A stretch of 64,000 bases of DNA from Bacillus sp. FJAT-28004 (GCF_001280845.1 NZ_LGHP01000001.1:4567777-4631776), one strand, 5' to 3'. Shown: positions 15,205 through 25,046, numbered from the stretch's first letter. Numbers and translations: made by a program. Notes: generated by a model from the letters alone, not told the origin.

Positions 15205-18200
15205 ATGGGCTTTGCTTTAAATCGAAAGAAAATGATGTCTATCATGCTTATTGCAGCTATGATCTGGTCGATAGTGGGTGCGATACCGCTCCAAACGAAC
15301 GCCGCGGCGCCTACTCAGGTTGTTCTTGTCGGCGACTTGCAGAAGGGGCTCGGTAATAGCGAGAATTGGGACCCAAAAGCTGAGGTAACCAAGATGATCG
15401 ATAGCGGCAGCGGTTATTATACATTTACCGCCACGCTGCCAGCGGGCACATATGAATATAAAGTTGCTCTAAATGAAGGCTGGTTGGAAAGCTACGGCTT
15501 TGGTAATTACACGAATCCAAACGGTGTGGATAGCGGCGGAAATATTAAGCTGACACTCTCCGAAGCAAAGGAAGTGACCTTTTATTATAACCACGACACG
15601 CATAAAATTGCGGATTCTACCTATTACAAGCCGATAGCCAGCGACAAGCTGCCTCGTATTGTTGGGAGTCTGCAGATTCCATTAGGTGAACCCAGTAACT
15701 GGGCACCGGAATCGGCACAATCCCTTTTGACTGATGCCGATTTGGATGGTGTCTACACGATAACGAAAAATGTACCCAAAGGGGATTACAAATTCAAAAT
15801 CGTGCTTGGATCGAGTTGGGATGATAAGGCTTATCCAAAGGATGATCAATTGCTTAGTCTTCCTGCCGATCTTCCGGTAACGTTTAAATACAATACGAAT
15901 ACAGAAGTGGTAACAGCAGATTTCGAAGCCCCTGTTGAACCGAGTCCGAGTCCAGATCCGGTTGACCCGAATATCGATCCGATCCCTGCTAACCATCTGC
16001 GCATTCATTACAATCGGGCAGATGCTAACTATGAAAAATACGGGGTTTGGACATGGGAGCATGTTGCAACTCCATCAGCGGGCTGGCCGCTTGGCGCAAC
16101 CGCTTTCCCAGATACTAAGAGAGACAGCTACGGTGCCTATGTAGACATACCGCTTGCCGCGAATGCTCAGAAAGTGGGCCTCCTTATCGTTAATCGATCC
16201 GATGGTGCCAAGGATGCCGGAGATAAAGCGGTAGCGATAAGCTCCCCCGCAGTGAATGAGATTTGGATTATGGAAAACTCGGATACCGTATACTGGAAGG
16301 AGCCGGAGCTGTCAAAAGGGCTTGTTTCCGCAGAGATTGTATCTGTAAACAAGCTTCTTCTCAGGTTTGCGACGACTGCCGGTCTAACGGCGGATGAAAT
16401 GAACAAAATGATCACGATTACCGATAAGAGCGGAGCAGCCGTTGCGGTTAATCAAGTCACGTTAAATGAAGACAAAAAAACAGTTACGCTGTGGGCAAAC
16501 TTTCAGACGGATCAGGCACCTCTGAGCGTCACCTACAAAGGGAAAACGGTTTTGACCACTACGGGCTGGAGAATGCTTGATGAGCTTTACAACTACGAGG
16601 GAAATGATCTTGGGGCGAGCTATAGCTTTGGCAATGTGGTTTTGAAGCTATGGGCGCCAAAAGCAAGCTCTGTCGTAGCCAATGTATACGATAAAGATAA
16701 CTCTACCCTTCTTGTCGGTAGTGTAGATTTAACAAAAGGCGACAAGGGCGTTTGGACAGCAGCTATTGCGCCATCTTATCTAACTGGTAAAGGCATTACT
16801 GATTTAAAGGGGTATTTTTATCAATATGAAGTGACGAATGACGGTGTTGCTAAACAAGTCCTCGACCCGTATGCGAAATCGATGGCTGAGTTTAGAGTGA
16901 ATACAAAAGGGGAAACGGGCCCTGATGGCGATGCGGTTGGCAAAGCTGCAATTGTGGATCTTAGTGAAACCGATCCTGTCGCAGACTATGATTTTGCACA
17001 AATTGATGGTTATGAGAAACGAGAAGACGCGATTATATGGGAGGCGCATATTAGAGACTTTACGTCCGATCCATTAGTTGCTAATGATCTTAATGCGAGA
17101 TGGGGCTCCTACAGCGCGTTCAAGGATAAGCTCGCTTATATTAAATCGTTAGGTGTTACCCATATTCAATTGCTTCCAGTTATGGCTTGGTATTATGGAG
17201 ACGAAGCGAGCATGGGCACAAGAGAAACAGAGTATTCGGCAATCAATAATGAATATAACTGGGGTTATGATCCGCACAGCTACTTCTCTCCAGATGGCGC
17301 ATATTCGGAAGATGCGGCAGATCCTGAGCTGAGAGTGAAAGAATTAAAGGGATTAATTGATGCCATCCATGATGAAGGTATGGGGGTCGTGCTTGATGTG
17401 GTCTACACCCATATGGCGAAAGCGAGTTTCTTAAACGATATCGTACCTAACTACTACGCATTCCAAGATGCAAATGGCAACAACATCGGCGGATTCGGCA
17501 ACAATCTGGCGACCTCGCACAAGATGGCGGAGAAGCTGATGGTTGATTCCGTTAAGTATTGGTTCGATGAATACAAAATTGACGGTATGCGCTGGGATAT
17601 GATGGGCGATGCCACATATGATTCCGTTCAGAACGCGTACGATGCAGCAGCGAGTATTAATCCGAATGTATTATTCATCGGTGAAGGCTGGAAAACATTC
17701 GGGGGAGCGGCTTCGGATCCTGCTTTGAAGGATAAAGGCGCGGACCAAGCATGGATGGACAAAACGGATAACGTAGGGGTTTTCTCCGATGAGATTCGTA
17801 ATGAATTGAAATCAGGGTTCGGTTCAGAGGGCGAACCGAGATTTATTACAGGCGGAGCAAGAAGCATTGCTACTATTTTGAATAACATTAAAGGGCAGCC
17901 TGGCAATACACCTGCCGATGATCCAGGAGACATGGTGCAGTATATTGAAGCGCATGACAACCTGCCGCTGTATGATGTTATTGCCCAGTCGATTAAGAAA
18001 GACCCGGCTATAGCGGCTAATGATCTGGAAATTCATAAAAGGATACGTCTTGGCAATTTGCTCATTCTAACCTCGCAAGGTACGGCTTTCCTTCATGCTG
18101 GTCAAGAATATGGCAGAACCAAGCAATGGCTTGGAGAAGGCACGCCGAAGGGTGACAAATTTCACGAGCTTAAAGATGAAGCTGGAAAAGCTTTTGGTTA

Positions 18201-21200
18201 TTTCATTCATGATTCCTATGATTCCTCCGATGCAATCAATAAATTTGACTGGCAGAAGGCTACTAACGCCGAGCAATATCCGGTCAATCATGTAACGAAG
18301 GAGTACACAGCAGGATTGATCGAGCTACGGAAACATACGGATGCCTTCCGTTTAGGAGAAAAGGATCTAGTTGATTCCAATGTCACACTCATTCCTGCGA
18401 CGGAAATGAAAGATAACGATCTTGTGATCGGCTACAAAAATAAAGCAACAGACGGAACCGGCAATTATTATGTATTTATGAATGCTGATCGTACAGCAAG
18501 AACGCTTACGTTAACAGAGGATTTAACTGCAGGCACAGTGCTTGTAGATAATGATGAAGCGGGGATTACGGCGGTTTCTGCGCCATCCGGCTTTGAGCTG
18601 ACAGCGAGCTCGATTACGCTTGAGCCGTTGACCGCAGTCATTATTAAGATGGAGGCTGCGGCACCTGTGCTAAACGCGCTTGAGCTGGATAGCGCGAACT
18701 ACCCGCTGCAGGTTGGAACGACCCATCAAACGGTAGTCTATGCGAAATACAGTGACGGCAGCAAAAGAAAAGTAACGAGCGGCGTTGTATATTCTTCGAA
18801 TAAGCCCGAAATTGCCTCTGTAACAACAGGCGGCCTTGTTAAGGCAAACAGCTTAGGAAATGCAATAATCACAGCTACGTACAACGGAATATCCGCGAGC
18901 GCTGTAGTTGCTGTAAAAACGGAATCAATCAAACGGTATGTCCAAATCAACTACATTCGTCCGGATAAAAACTATCAGGACTGGAATATGTGGATATGGA
19001 ATACTGGTGTGAAAAATGATCAAATTAATTTTGATAAGATCGAAAATGGCATTGCAACAGTCGTGCTTGAGATTTCGCAGGATGCGACCAATGTGGGCTT
19101 CGTACTTCGTAAAGGAACAGACTGGGACACAGCGAAGCAGGATATACCAGATGATCGCGTGATTCCGATCTCGCCAGGGTCTGCTTATACGAAAGTAAAT
19201 ATAACGAGTATGGTCAATCAGCTGGATATTTTGCCAACCATTATCGGACCTGTTCTAAAAGATGGAGGCATTACATTCCAGTATCGGGATGATGTTTTAT
19301 TTGAAAATGGACGCTCAAGCGATTTAACCGAGGTTAAGGTTAAAGTGAATGGCGCAGAGCATGAAATGGTTTATGATGCTACAAAGGAGTGGTTTACTTA
19401 TTCACTTGCTAATGTAGAAGGCGGCACATATGAATATACCTTCCTTGTGAAGAAGAAGGACGAAGCAGCCGTTGAAATAACCGATCCCAAAAATACAACC
19501 AATGGCAAATCAATCATTACGTATCGGAAGCCGGTCGTAACGATGACGACATCGGTTAATCCAGCTGAGATTTCGTACCATGAAAGCGCGGTGCTCAAAA
19601 TACAGGCATCAGCATCAGAAGAAGTTGCATTTACTGAAGGGTATATGGACTTAACGGCAGTAGGCGGGTTAGCTAAGGTGCCTATCGACACTAAGCTGCT
19701 TGCACAAACGATTGCCGTGAAAGACACGGTTACAGCGGGAGTAAAAGAAATACCAGTTACACTCATTGATGAATATGGCAACAAGCACACGCATACAGGA
19801 ACCGTAACGGTAAAAGCAAGAACATTTGCAGGCAATCTCGACTTTGATTGGGATGAAGCTCGCATCTATTTTGCGCTAACCGATCGGTTTGCGGATGGCG
19901 ATTCCACGAATAATGCCGATGTGGATAAAGATCACCTAGAAGCTTACCACGGCGGCGATTTCCGAGGCATGATCGACAAGCTGGATTATTTGCAGGAACT
20001 TGGCATTAATACGCTGTGGATTACTCCAATCGTCGATAATATCGACTTCAACAAAGGTGTGGATTTTAACTCTAAGCAGTACGGCTACCATGGTTATTGG
20101 GCAAAAGATTTCACGAAGCTTGATGAGCATCTAGGCGATATGGACACGTTCAAGGAGCTAATTAACAAGGCACATGACATGGGCATCAAAGTGATGGTCG
20201 ACGTGGTGCTAAACCATACAGGCTACGGCTTGAAAGCAGATGAAAGCAGACCGGGCATTACACCGGAGGACAAAGCTCGCTTTGCGGGTATGTTGAGAAC
20301 GAATGGTGTTCAAGCGAACATTAATCCAATTGAGGGAGAACTAGATGGCCTGCCAGACTTCAAGACCGAGGACCCAGCCGTACGTGAGAAAATCATTGAA
20401 TGGCAAGCAGGCTGGTTGGAACGTGCTCGAACAGACCGCGGTGACACGATCGATTTCTTCCGTGTAGATACAGTCAAGCATGTGGAGAGCACGACGTGGA
20501 AGGCGTTCAAAAATGCGTTAACAACAATCGATCCTAGCTTCAAGCTGATCGGTGAAAATTTTGGCGGTACGATCGACGGAGACGGCGGTATGCTGCGCAG
20601 CGGCCAAATGGATAGTTTGCTCGATTTCAGCTTTAATAACAGAGCGAAAGATTTTACGGACGGAAAGATTGATATCGTTGATGCTTATCTGGCAGACCGC
20701 GAAACGAAGCTGGATAACACGACTACGATGGGTCAGTTCCTAAGCAGCCATGACGAGGACGGCTTCCTGTCTGAATTTGTGAACGGAGACAAAGGGAAGC
20801 TGAAAATCGCAGCAGCTCTTCAAATCACGGCGAAAGGCCAGCCCGTTATTTATTACGGCGAGGAGCTTGGGCGCTCAGGACCTAATGCTCGCGACATGGG
20901 CGCAGGATTATTTAGCGAAAATCGTTCGGATATGCCATGGGATCAGTTGACGACAGAACAAGCGCTGCATGATCACTACGAGAAGCTGCTCAATATTCGG
21001 GCGAAGTTCTCGAAGGTTTATTCCAAAGGCTTGCGTACCAAGCTTGCTGGATCGGATGCATTAGCATATTTAGCATTTAATAAACAATTTAACGGCGTAA
21101 ATATTGTAACGATTATTAACACAGCCGTAGAGAGCAAGTCGGTTGCGCTGGAAGTTCCTTTCACAGCTGGAGCTAAGGCAAAGGATGAGTACAGCGGAAC

Positions 21201-22437
21201 ACTTTACACGGTGAAGGATAACCGGCAGGTGACGGTTGAAGTGCCGGGCAGAAACGAAGGCGGAACGGTTATTTTGAGCGAGGTTGTGGATAATGTTCCA
21301 ACACCTATGGCGCCGAGTACTCCACAGCCAGCTGACGTCCAAGTGATTGATAATAAAACCTTGCGCAGCGGCAAGGACGGTAAAGTGTCGGTGCAAATAG
21401 CCGATGGGAAACATTTGGTGCAATTGCCGCTTGATGCAGCAGCAGTACTGGCAGGCAATAACTTGGAACTGAAGGCAGCTGGCATTACGATGACGCTGTC
21501 GAATGAACTATTGGCATCCATGAATGGACTTGTGTCTGTGAGTGAAGCGGATGGGGCTCGTATCGTATTCGAGGCGAAAGCGTTGAAGACAGCAGATGTG
21601 GACGCCTTGGTTGACCGAACCCAGGATGTTCAAGCTAAGCTAAAAGCGGGATCTCTAGTTTATGATTTCAACTTAAGCATCGTAACGAAGGTTGGGAAAG
21701 TGATTCCGGTTACGAAGTTTGAGAAGCCGATCATACTCAACTTCCAGCTTAACGCGAATGCAAACAAAGACATCGTTGGCATCTATTATGTGAGTGAAGA
21801 TGGCAAGCTGGAATACATCGGAGGAACGCTTAAGGGCGAGGTGATAACGGCGGAGGTATTCCATTTCAGCAAATATGCTGTCCTAGAATACGATAAATCG
21901 TTTACGGATGTTCCAGCGAGTCACTGGGCTAACACAGCTATTAAATCACTGGCTGCCAAGCACATTGTGTCGGGCATCAATGAGACGCAGTTTGCACCGC
22001 AGGCGAACGTAACTAGAGCTGAATTTACTGCTATGCTTATCCGCGCACTTGGCGAGAAAGCAGAAGGCACGGCAAGCTATAGCGATGTTGAAGCGGGCAA
22101 ATGGTATTCCGCTTATGTAGCGACAGCGAGCAAGCTTGGCCTTATAAAAGGACGCAGTGACACGAAGTTTGCGCCAAACGAAACGATAAGCCGTGAGGAA
22201 ATGGCTGTTTTGATTATGCGAGCTTATGAGGTAAGGAAAGGAACTGCTGCTGCTTCAGCGGCGGAAGAAGCAACATTCACTGACCGCAGCCAAATTAGCA
22301 AGTGGGCGGAAGCATCTGTTGCGGCGGCTGCTAAGCTAGGGCTGGTTGAAGGCAGAGAAAACGAAACATTTGTGCCGAAGGGGAAAATGACGCGTGCAGA
22401 AAGCGCGCAGGTCATCTACAAGCTTTTGAGCAAATAA
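15205..22437 (+). CDS. Surface-anchored amylopullulanase (type I pullulanase plus alpha-amylase, three SLH domains)
   Basis: A 2410-residue secreted enzyme with two GH13 catalytic domains. Order: signal peptide (1-34), two X25-like modules (~36-140, 148-240), CBM41 (~262-368), CBM48 (~470-570), pullulanase GH13_14 domain (~600-1150) with 'YNWGYDP' at 684 and catalytic Asp798, Glu827 and Asp918, Big_2-like domain (~1156-1240), second CBM41 (~1244-1345), Ig-like regions, alpha-amylase GH13 domain (~1549-1990) with Asp1755, Glu1784 and Asp1850, a PTPMAPSTPQP linker, a beta-rich domain and three SLH domains (~2233-2410). It should cut alpha-1,6 and alpha-1,4 bonds of starch and pullulan while bound to cell-wall polymer. 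The ATG at 15205 follows GAGGAGG at nine bases and opens directly into the signal peptide; upstream starts at 15136 and 15160 are less likely. Confidence 0.93.
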   Translation: MGFALNRKKMMSIMLIAAMIWSIVGAIPLQTNAAAPTQVVLVGDLQKGLGNSENWDPKAEVTKMIDSGSGYYTFTATLPAGTYEYKVALNEGWLESYGFGNYTNPNGVDSGGNIKLTLSEAKEVTFYYNHDTHKIADSTYYKPIASDKLPRIVGSLQIPLGEPSNWAPESAQSLLTDADLDGVYTITKNVPKGDYKFKIVLGSSWDDKAYPKDDQLLSLPADLPVTFKYNTNTEVVTADFEAPVEPSPSPDPVDPNIDPIPANHLRIHYNRADANYEKYGVWTWEHVATPSAGWPLGATAFPDTKRDSYGAYVDIPLAANAQKVGLLIVNRSDGAKDAGDKAVAISSPAVNEIWIMENSDTVYWKEPELSKGLVSAEIVSVNKLLLRFATTAGLTADEMNKMITITDKSGAAVAVNQVTLNEDKKTVTLWANFQTDQAPLSVTYKGKTVLTTTGWRMLDELYNYEGNDLGASYSFGNVVLKLWAPKASSVVANVYDKDNSTLLVGSVDLTKGDKGVWTAAIAPSYLTGKGITDLKGYFYQYEVTNDGVAKQVLDPYAKSMAEFRVNTKGETGPDGDAVGKAAIVDLSETDPVADYDFAQIDGYEKREDAIIWEAHIRDFTSDPLVANDLNARWGSYSAFKDKLAYIKSLGVTHIQLLPVMAWYYGDEASMGTRETEYSAINNEYNWGYDPHSYFSPDGAYSEDAADPELRVKELKGLIDAIHDEGMGVVLDVVYTHMAKASFLNDIVPNYYAFQDANGNNIGGFGNNLATSHKMAEKLMVDSVKYWFDEYKIDGMRWDMMGDATYDSVQNAYDAAASINPNVLFIGEGWKTFGGAASDPALKDKGADQAWMDKTDNVGVFSDEIRNELKSGFGSEGEPRFITGGARSIATILNNIKGQPGNTPADDPGDMVQYIEAHDNLPLYDVIAQSIKKDPAIAANDLEIHKRIRLGNLLILTSQGTAFLHAGQEYGRTKQWLGEGTPKGDKFHELKDEAGKAFGYFIHDSYDSSDAINKFDWQKATNAEQYPVNHVTKEYTAGLIELRKHTDAFRLGEKDLVDSNVTLIPATEMKDNDLVIGYKNKATDGTGNYYVFMNADRTARTLTLTEDLTAGTVLVDNDEAGITAVSAPSGFELTASSITLEPLTAVIIKMEAAAPVLNALELDSANYPLQVGTTHQTVVYAKYSDGSKRKVTSGVVYSSNKPEIASVTTGGLVKANSLGNAIITATYNGISASAVVAVKTESIKRYVQINYIRPDKNYQDWNMWIWNTGVKNDQINFDKIENGIATVVLEISQDATNVGFVLRKGTDWDTAKQDIPDDRVIPISPGSAYTKVNITSMVNQLDILPTIIGPVLKDGGITFQYRDDVLFENGRSSDLTEVKVKVNGAEHEMVYDATKEWFTYSLANVEGGTYEYTFLVKKKDEAAVEITDPKNTTNGKSIITYRKPVVTMTTSVNPAEISYHESAVLKIQASASEEVAFTEGYMDLTAVGGLAKVPIDTKLLAQTIAVKDTVTAGVKEIPVTLIDEYGNKHTHTGTVTVKARTFAGNLDFDWDEARIYFALTDRFADGDSTNNADVDKDHLEAYHGGDFRGMIDKLDYLQELGINTLWITPIVDNIDFNKGVDFNSKQYGYHGYWAKDFTKLDEHLGDMDTFKELINKAHDMGIKVMVDVVLNHTGYGLKADESRPGITPEDKARFAGMLRTNGVQANINPIEGELDGLPDFKTEDPAVREKIIEWQAGWLERARTDRGDTIDFFRVDTVKHVESTTWKAFKNALTTIDPSFKLIGENFGGTIDGDGGMLRSGQMDSLLDFSFNNRAKDFTDGKIDIVDAYLADRETKLDNTTTMGQFLSSHDEDGFLSEFVNGDKGKLKIAAALQITAKGQPVIYYGEELGRSGPNARDMGAGLFSENRSDMPWDQLTTEQALHDHYEKLLNIRAKFSKVYSKGLRTKLAGSDALAYLAFNKQFNGVNIVTIINTAVESKSVALEVPFTAGAKAKDEYSGTLYTVKDNRQVTVEVPGRNEGGTVILSEVVDNVPTPMAPSTPQPADVQVIDNKTLRSGKDGKVSVQIADGKHLVQLPLDAAAVLAGNNLELKAAGITMTLSNELLASMNGLVSVSEADGARIVFEAKALKTADVDALVDRTQDVQAKLKAGSLVYDFNLSIVTKVGKVIPVTKFEKPIILNFQLNANANKDIVGIYYVSEDGKLEYIGGTLKGEVITAEVFHFSKYAVLEYDKSFTDVPASHWANTAIKSLAAKHIVSGINETQFAPQANVTRAEFTAMLIRALGEKAEGTASYSDVEAGKWYSAYVATASKLGLIKGRSDTKFAPNETISREEMAVLIMRAYEVRKGTAAASAAEEATFTDRSQISKWAEASVAAAAKLGLVEGRENETFVPKGKMTRAESAQVIYKLLSK

Positions 22438-22463
22438 AAGAGTCCAAATGTGAAAGTTAAGAA

Positions 22464-22502
22464 AGCTGGGTCCTCCTTATTGGGGGACCCGGCTATTTTT
22501 TA
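22464..22502 (+). terminator. Terminator of the amylopullulanase gene
   Basis: AGCTGGGTCC pairs with GGACCCGGCT (one mismatch) and is followed by a T-rich tail. Confidence 0.85.
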
Positions 22503-22557
22503 TTATCATAATTTGGTAATATTTTTTAGGAGATGAAGGTAAATAGGAGGTATTCAT

Positions 22558-23172
22558 TTGGGTTCTCGGTTCATGCATTTATTAGTGGCTGATCGTGTGG
22601 GTATGGAGCTAAATATTAGTGATAGAGGTAGGATCTTATTGGGTTCTATTGCCCCAGATAGTGATGAAAGTAAAGAGGACACGCATTTTAAGGGGGCAAG
22701 ATATGCTTTTTCAGACGGAGCCCCATCTGAATACGGACGATTTATTGCAAAATACCATGAACATTTATCAGATCCTTTTTATATTGGGTATTTAACTCAT
22801 TTAGTGGCAGATGAACAGTGGGCAAACTTCATGCATTACAGCGGATTAAAAAAACGATTGAGAAGTGAGCCTGATTTTTATATAAATTTACATAAAGATT
22901 TTTATTTATGTAATGCAAAACTGGCGGATAAATACACCACGGAAGGTCTGTATCTAGCTTTGGAAGCAAGTGATGACGTCCCTGAATTGGATGAGCTTAA
23001 TTATGAATCGGTTAGCAAAGTGAAAGATGAAGCTCTAAACGATTTTATGTATCCTGCAGAAAATATTGATACTCCATTACAAATCGTTACGCTGGAAGAA
23101 ATCGTGGCGTACATCGAACGTGCTGCTCGTCGATCAATAGATGTTTGCTATCCATGGTTGGCAACTTATTAG
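22558..23172 (+). CDS. Zinc-dependent phospholipase C-like protein
   Basis: A 204-residue protein with the spaced His/Asp pattern of the zinc-dependent phospholipase C/HD-like fold: 'SRFMHLLVADRV' at the N-terminus, 'GSIAPDSDESKEDTHF' (about 29-44) and 'YIGYLTHLVADEQWANFM' (about 76-93). No signal peptide is seen, so it is probably cytosolic, unlike secreted phospholipases. The start is TTG 22558, seven bases from AGGAGG. It is not linked by operon to neighbours. The family assignment is from the metal-ligand pattern only, and the substrate is unknown. Confidence 0.55.
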   Translation: MGSRFMHLLVADRVGMELNISDRGRILLGSIAPDSDESKEDTHFKGARYAFSDGAPSEYGRFIAKYHEHLSDPFYIGYLTHLVADEQWANFMHYSGLKKRLRSEPDFYINLHKDFYLCNAKLADKYTTEGLYLALEASDDVPELDELNYESVSKVKDEALNDFMYPAENIDTPLQIVTLEEIVAYIERAARRSIDVCYPWLATY

Positions 23173-23205
23173 TCTAAAACTTTTTGTTCAACAACGATCT
23201 ATCTC

Positions 23206-23258
23206 TTTACATGACAAACTTAGTTACAGTATACTGTAACCAATACAGTGAACTGTTA
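23206..23258 (+). promoter_or_regulatory. Promoter with two ACAGT-N2-ACTGT dyads before the MerR-like gene
   Basis: TTTACA (23206-23211), an 18-base spacer and TATACT (23230-23235) form a promoter. The perfect palindrome GTTACAGTATACTGTAAC (23223-23240) covers the -10 element. A second dyad ACAGT-GA-ACTGT (23245-23256) repeats the same half-sites 19 bases downstream. Confidence 0.75.
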
Positions 23259-23291
23259 CCTAAGTGTTGATTGAGCATAAGGAGTGAAAAG

Positions 23292-23708
23292 ATGGACACA
23301 TTCACAGCTAAGCAAGTTGCGGACATTCTTCAGAAGGATGATCCTGAGATGAATTTGAGAACCGTTAGGTACTATACCCAGATCGGGATCGTTCCTCCGT
23401 TAGAGCTTTTTGGAAACAAGAGGGCTTATACAACCAATCATATTTGTTATTTCCGTGCGATCCTCACGTTAATTCATAGTGGAGAAACGCTGGCGGCCAT
23501 TCAAGAAAAGTTAAAAGAGCTTTCTATAGATGAGATTTCAAAAATAGGCGAGAATCTTCAACTTTACCGCTCCAAAAAAATGCTCACAAATGATACCCAT
23601 GTCATTAATGAGGACGTTATTCTTTCGATGAGTCCACGGATATCGGCGGAACTCCGAGTGAAGATGGTAGAGACGATTTCTCAAATGCTGAAGGGAGAGA
23701 TGAAGTGA
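23292..23708 (+). CDS. MerR-like transcriptional regulator
   Basis: A 138-residue protein. Residues ~3-75 form a MerR-type winged helix: 'TAKQVADILQKDDPEMNLRT', 'VRYYTQIGIVPPLELFGNKR' and 'AYTTNHICYFRAILTLIHSG', then a helix 'ETLAAIQEKLKEL' as in MerR dimerisation arms. The C-terminal ~60 residues are helical and carry no cysteines, so metal sensing is unlikely. The ATG at 23292 is eight bases from AAGGAG. Twin dyads lie over its promoter, so it probably represses itself. Its last codon overlaps the start of the next gene, so the two are co-translated. Confidence 0.8.
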   Translation: MDTFTAKQVADILQKDDPEMNLRTVRYYTQIGIVPPLELFGNKRAYTTNHICYFRAILTLIHSGETLAAIQEKLKELSIDEISKIGENLQLYRSKKMLTNDTHVINEDVILSMSPRISAELRVKMVETISQMLKGEMK

Positions 23709-24259
23709 TGATCAACACAAAGTTCACCAAATCAGTCATGGAAAATGAAGAGGGCATGAATCATTTATGGCTTCAGATTTCTCCAATCAGTCATGCGGGT
23801 GATGTTCGTATTCAGATTACGATGCCAAGCGGAATGTATCGGCTAAACAATCTAAGTGGATATGAGGAGTCGGTTGTTCAGGAAATTGTCGTACCCAATC
23901 CTTTGATCGAAAATAACATTATCGTTGAAATATTTACGAGAAGCCGAGTAGTGAGCGGTGAGAAGACCATCATCGTAGCTATCACTTATAATGAAAAAGA
24001 TAAGCCTATTCGAGTTGAACATAATGTGCCAATCATAGTTGTTTCTGAGGATGAGATGGATTGCTTGGTCATCGATGAAGCAGCAGCAGCGTTTATAAAA
24101 GAACATTTAGCACAGCAGCATTCTGACGAGCAGCATGAATATGAATTTATAGATCATTCACAAACGAAAGTGGTTAGAATCGAATCCAATGAATATGCTG
24201 AGTGGGAGAAAAAGTACCGAATTGAAGGGATTGCACAAGCGCGCATCCACGATAATTAA
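23708..24259 (+). CDS. Protein of unknown function co-translated with the MerR-like regulator
   Basis: A 183-residue soluble protein I do not recognise. Residues ~15-115 are beta-rich and end each strand with short polar turns ('HLWLQISPISHAGDVRIQI', 'EKTIIVAITYNEKDKPIRVE', 'VPIIVVSEDEMDCLVID'), looking like an immunoglobulin-like or von Willebrand-inter-alpha-type sandwich. The C-terminal third is charged and helical, with 'HLAQQHSDEQHEYEF'. There is no signal peptide or membrane segment. The ATG at 23708 overlaps the TGA of the regulator gene and follows GGGAGAG; GTG 23705 is an alternative. Tight coupling suggests it works with the regulator, possibly as its partner or target. Confidence 0.75.
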   Translation: MINTKFTKSVMENEEGMNHLWLQISPISHAGDVRIQITMPSGMYRLNNLSGYEESVVQEIVVPNPLIENNIIVEIFTRSRVVSGEKTIIVAITYNEKDKPIRVEHNVPIIVVSEDEMDCLVIDEAAAAFIKEHLAQQHSDEQHEYEFIDHSQTKVVRIESNEYAEWEKKYRIEGIAQARIHDN

Positions 24260-24381
24260 TGACATTAGCATTAGTTGATCATATGAGAGGCAGCATCCTT
24301 GACCATAAAGAAATTTGATAATAAATCTGCTGGCATCGATTATAGTAGCTCAGATGTTGTTTGAAGTGAATCAAAAGTCAC

Positions 24382-24630
24382 CTACTCTAAATCCCACATT
24401 GCATTAGCTTTTTCAAATAATGCAGCTATTTCAGGTTTGAACTCTTGAACAAGCTGGGCTATTTGTTTATTATCTTTATCCATAGGCTCCAGTTGTTCAT
24501 TCAGATAAAACTGATAAACCTTATCTTCTTTTTTTAACTGGATGCCGTATTCATAGCCCCCTCCAATTAATGGCCAATGTAGACCAATAGAAAAGATACA
24601 AAAACAAATGGTATATTTTATAGTTTTCAA
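24382..24630 (-). CDS. Small exported protein of unknown function
   Basis: An 82-residue protein with an N-terminal hydrophobic segment (residues ~4-22, 'YTICFCIFSIGLHWPLIG'), most likely a signal or anchor. The rest is charged: 'YGIQLKKEDKVYQFYLNEQL' is followed by a helical acidic tail. A TTG start at 24630 is placed eight bases from GGAGG, supporting a real gene. Cys9 and Cys11 lie in the hydrophobic stretch but no lipobox is evident. A strong hairpin at 24656-24698 lies just upstream. Function unknown. Confidence 0.6.
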   Translation of the reverse strand: MKTIKYTICFCIFSIGLHWPLIGGGYEYGIQLKKEDKVYQFYLNEQLEPMDKDNKQIAQLVQEFKPEIAALFEKANAMWDLE

Positions 24631-24655
24631 TAATGAAACCTCCGATTGTATTAGA

Positions 24656-24698
24656 GTTACCGTTCAACTTCAGCTAGAAGCTGAAGCTGAACGGTAAC
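24656..24698. repeat. Long intergenic hairpin
   Basis: GTTACCGTTCA (24656-24666) pairs with TGAACGGTAAC (24688-24698), and inside it CTTCAGCT pairs with AGCTGAAG around AGA, with one mismatch between the stems. There is no T tract on either strand, so it is not a classical terminator. Confidence 0.7.
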
Positions 24699-24749
24699 AA
24701 CTTAGCCAGAGAAAATTTGCCTTAAAGTGGAATTAAAGTAACTTCCAAA

Positions 24750-24989
24750 TTAAAAGTTTAAATTGTAGTAGACTGCGTTCCCTTTATGTCTTACATCAAT
24801 CCCGGACCAATTTCCAGCAGTATCACTATTGGAAAAACTACCCATACCACCATCACCTAACGTCCAAGCATTGGCGAATCCCATATCTGAACTACTATAA
24901 GTAGGAGGAGGAGTAGAAGCATAAGCAGAAGTCGTTGCTGCTACTTCATTGATCAAATCGAGCAGTTTGTATACAAAAATAATAATCAA
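24750..24989 (-). pseudogene. Possible remnant of a secreted-protein gene
   Basis: A 79-codon open frame with a glycine/serine-rich end: 'STPPPTYSSSDMGFANAW' then 'TLGDGGMGSFSNSD' and 'NAVYYNLNF'. Its only upstream start (TTG 24989) lies in the arm of a terminator and has no ribosome binding site. The composition resembles the mature part of a secreted protein, so a decayed gene is the best reading. It may be non-coding. Confidence 0.3.
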
Positions 24990-25036
24990 ATTAAATAGGA
25001 CGGCTCACCAGAAGTGAGTCGTCCTATTTAATTTGA
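24986..25036 (-). terminator. Long terminator hairpin after the small secreted protein gene
   Basis: Arms of 23 bases (24986-25008 and 25014-25036) match except for one G-T pair, around a five-base loop. The minus-strand tail is ATTATTATTTTTG. Confidence 0.85.
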
Positions 25037-25046
25037 TTGAACTAGT

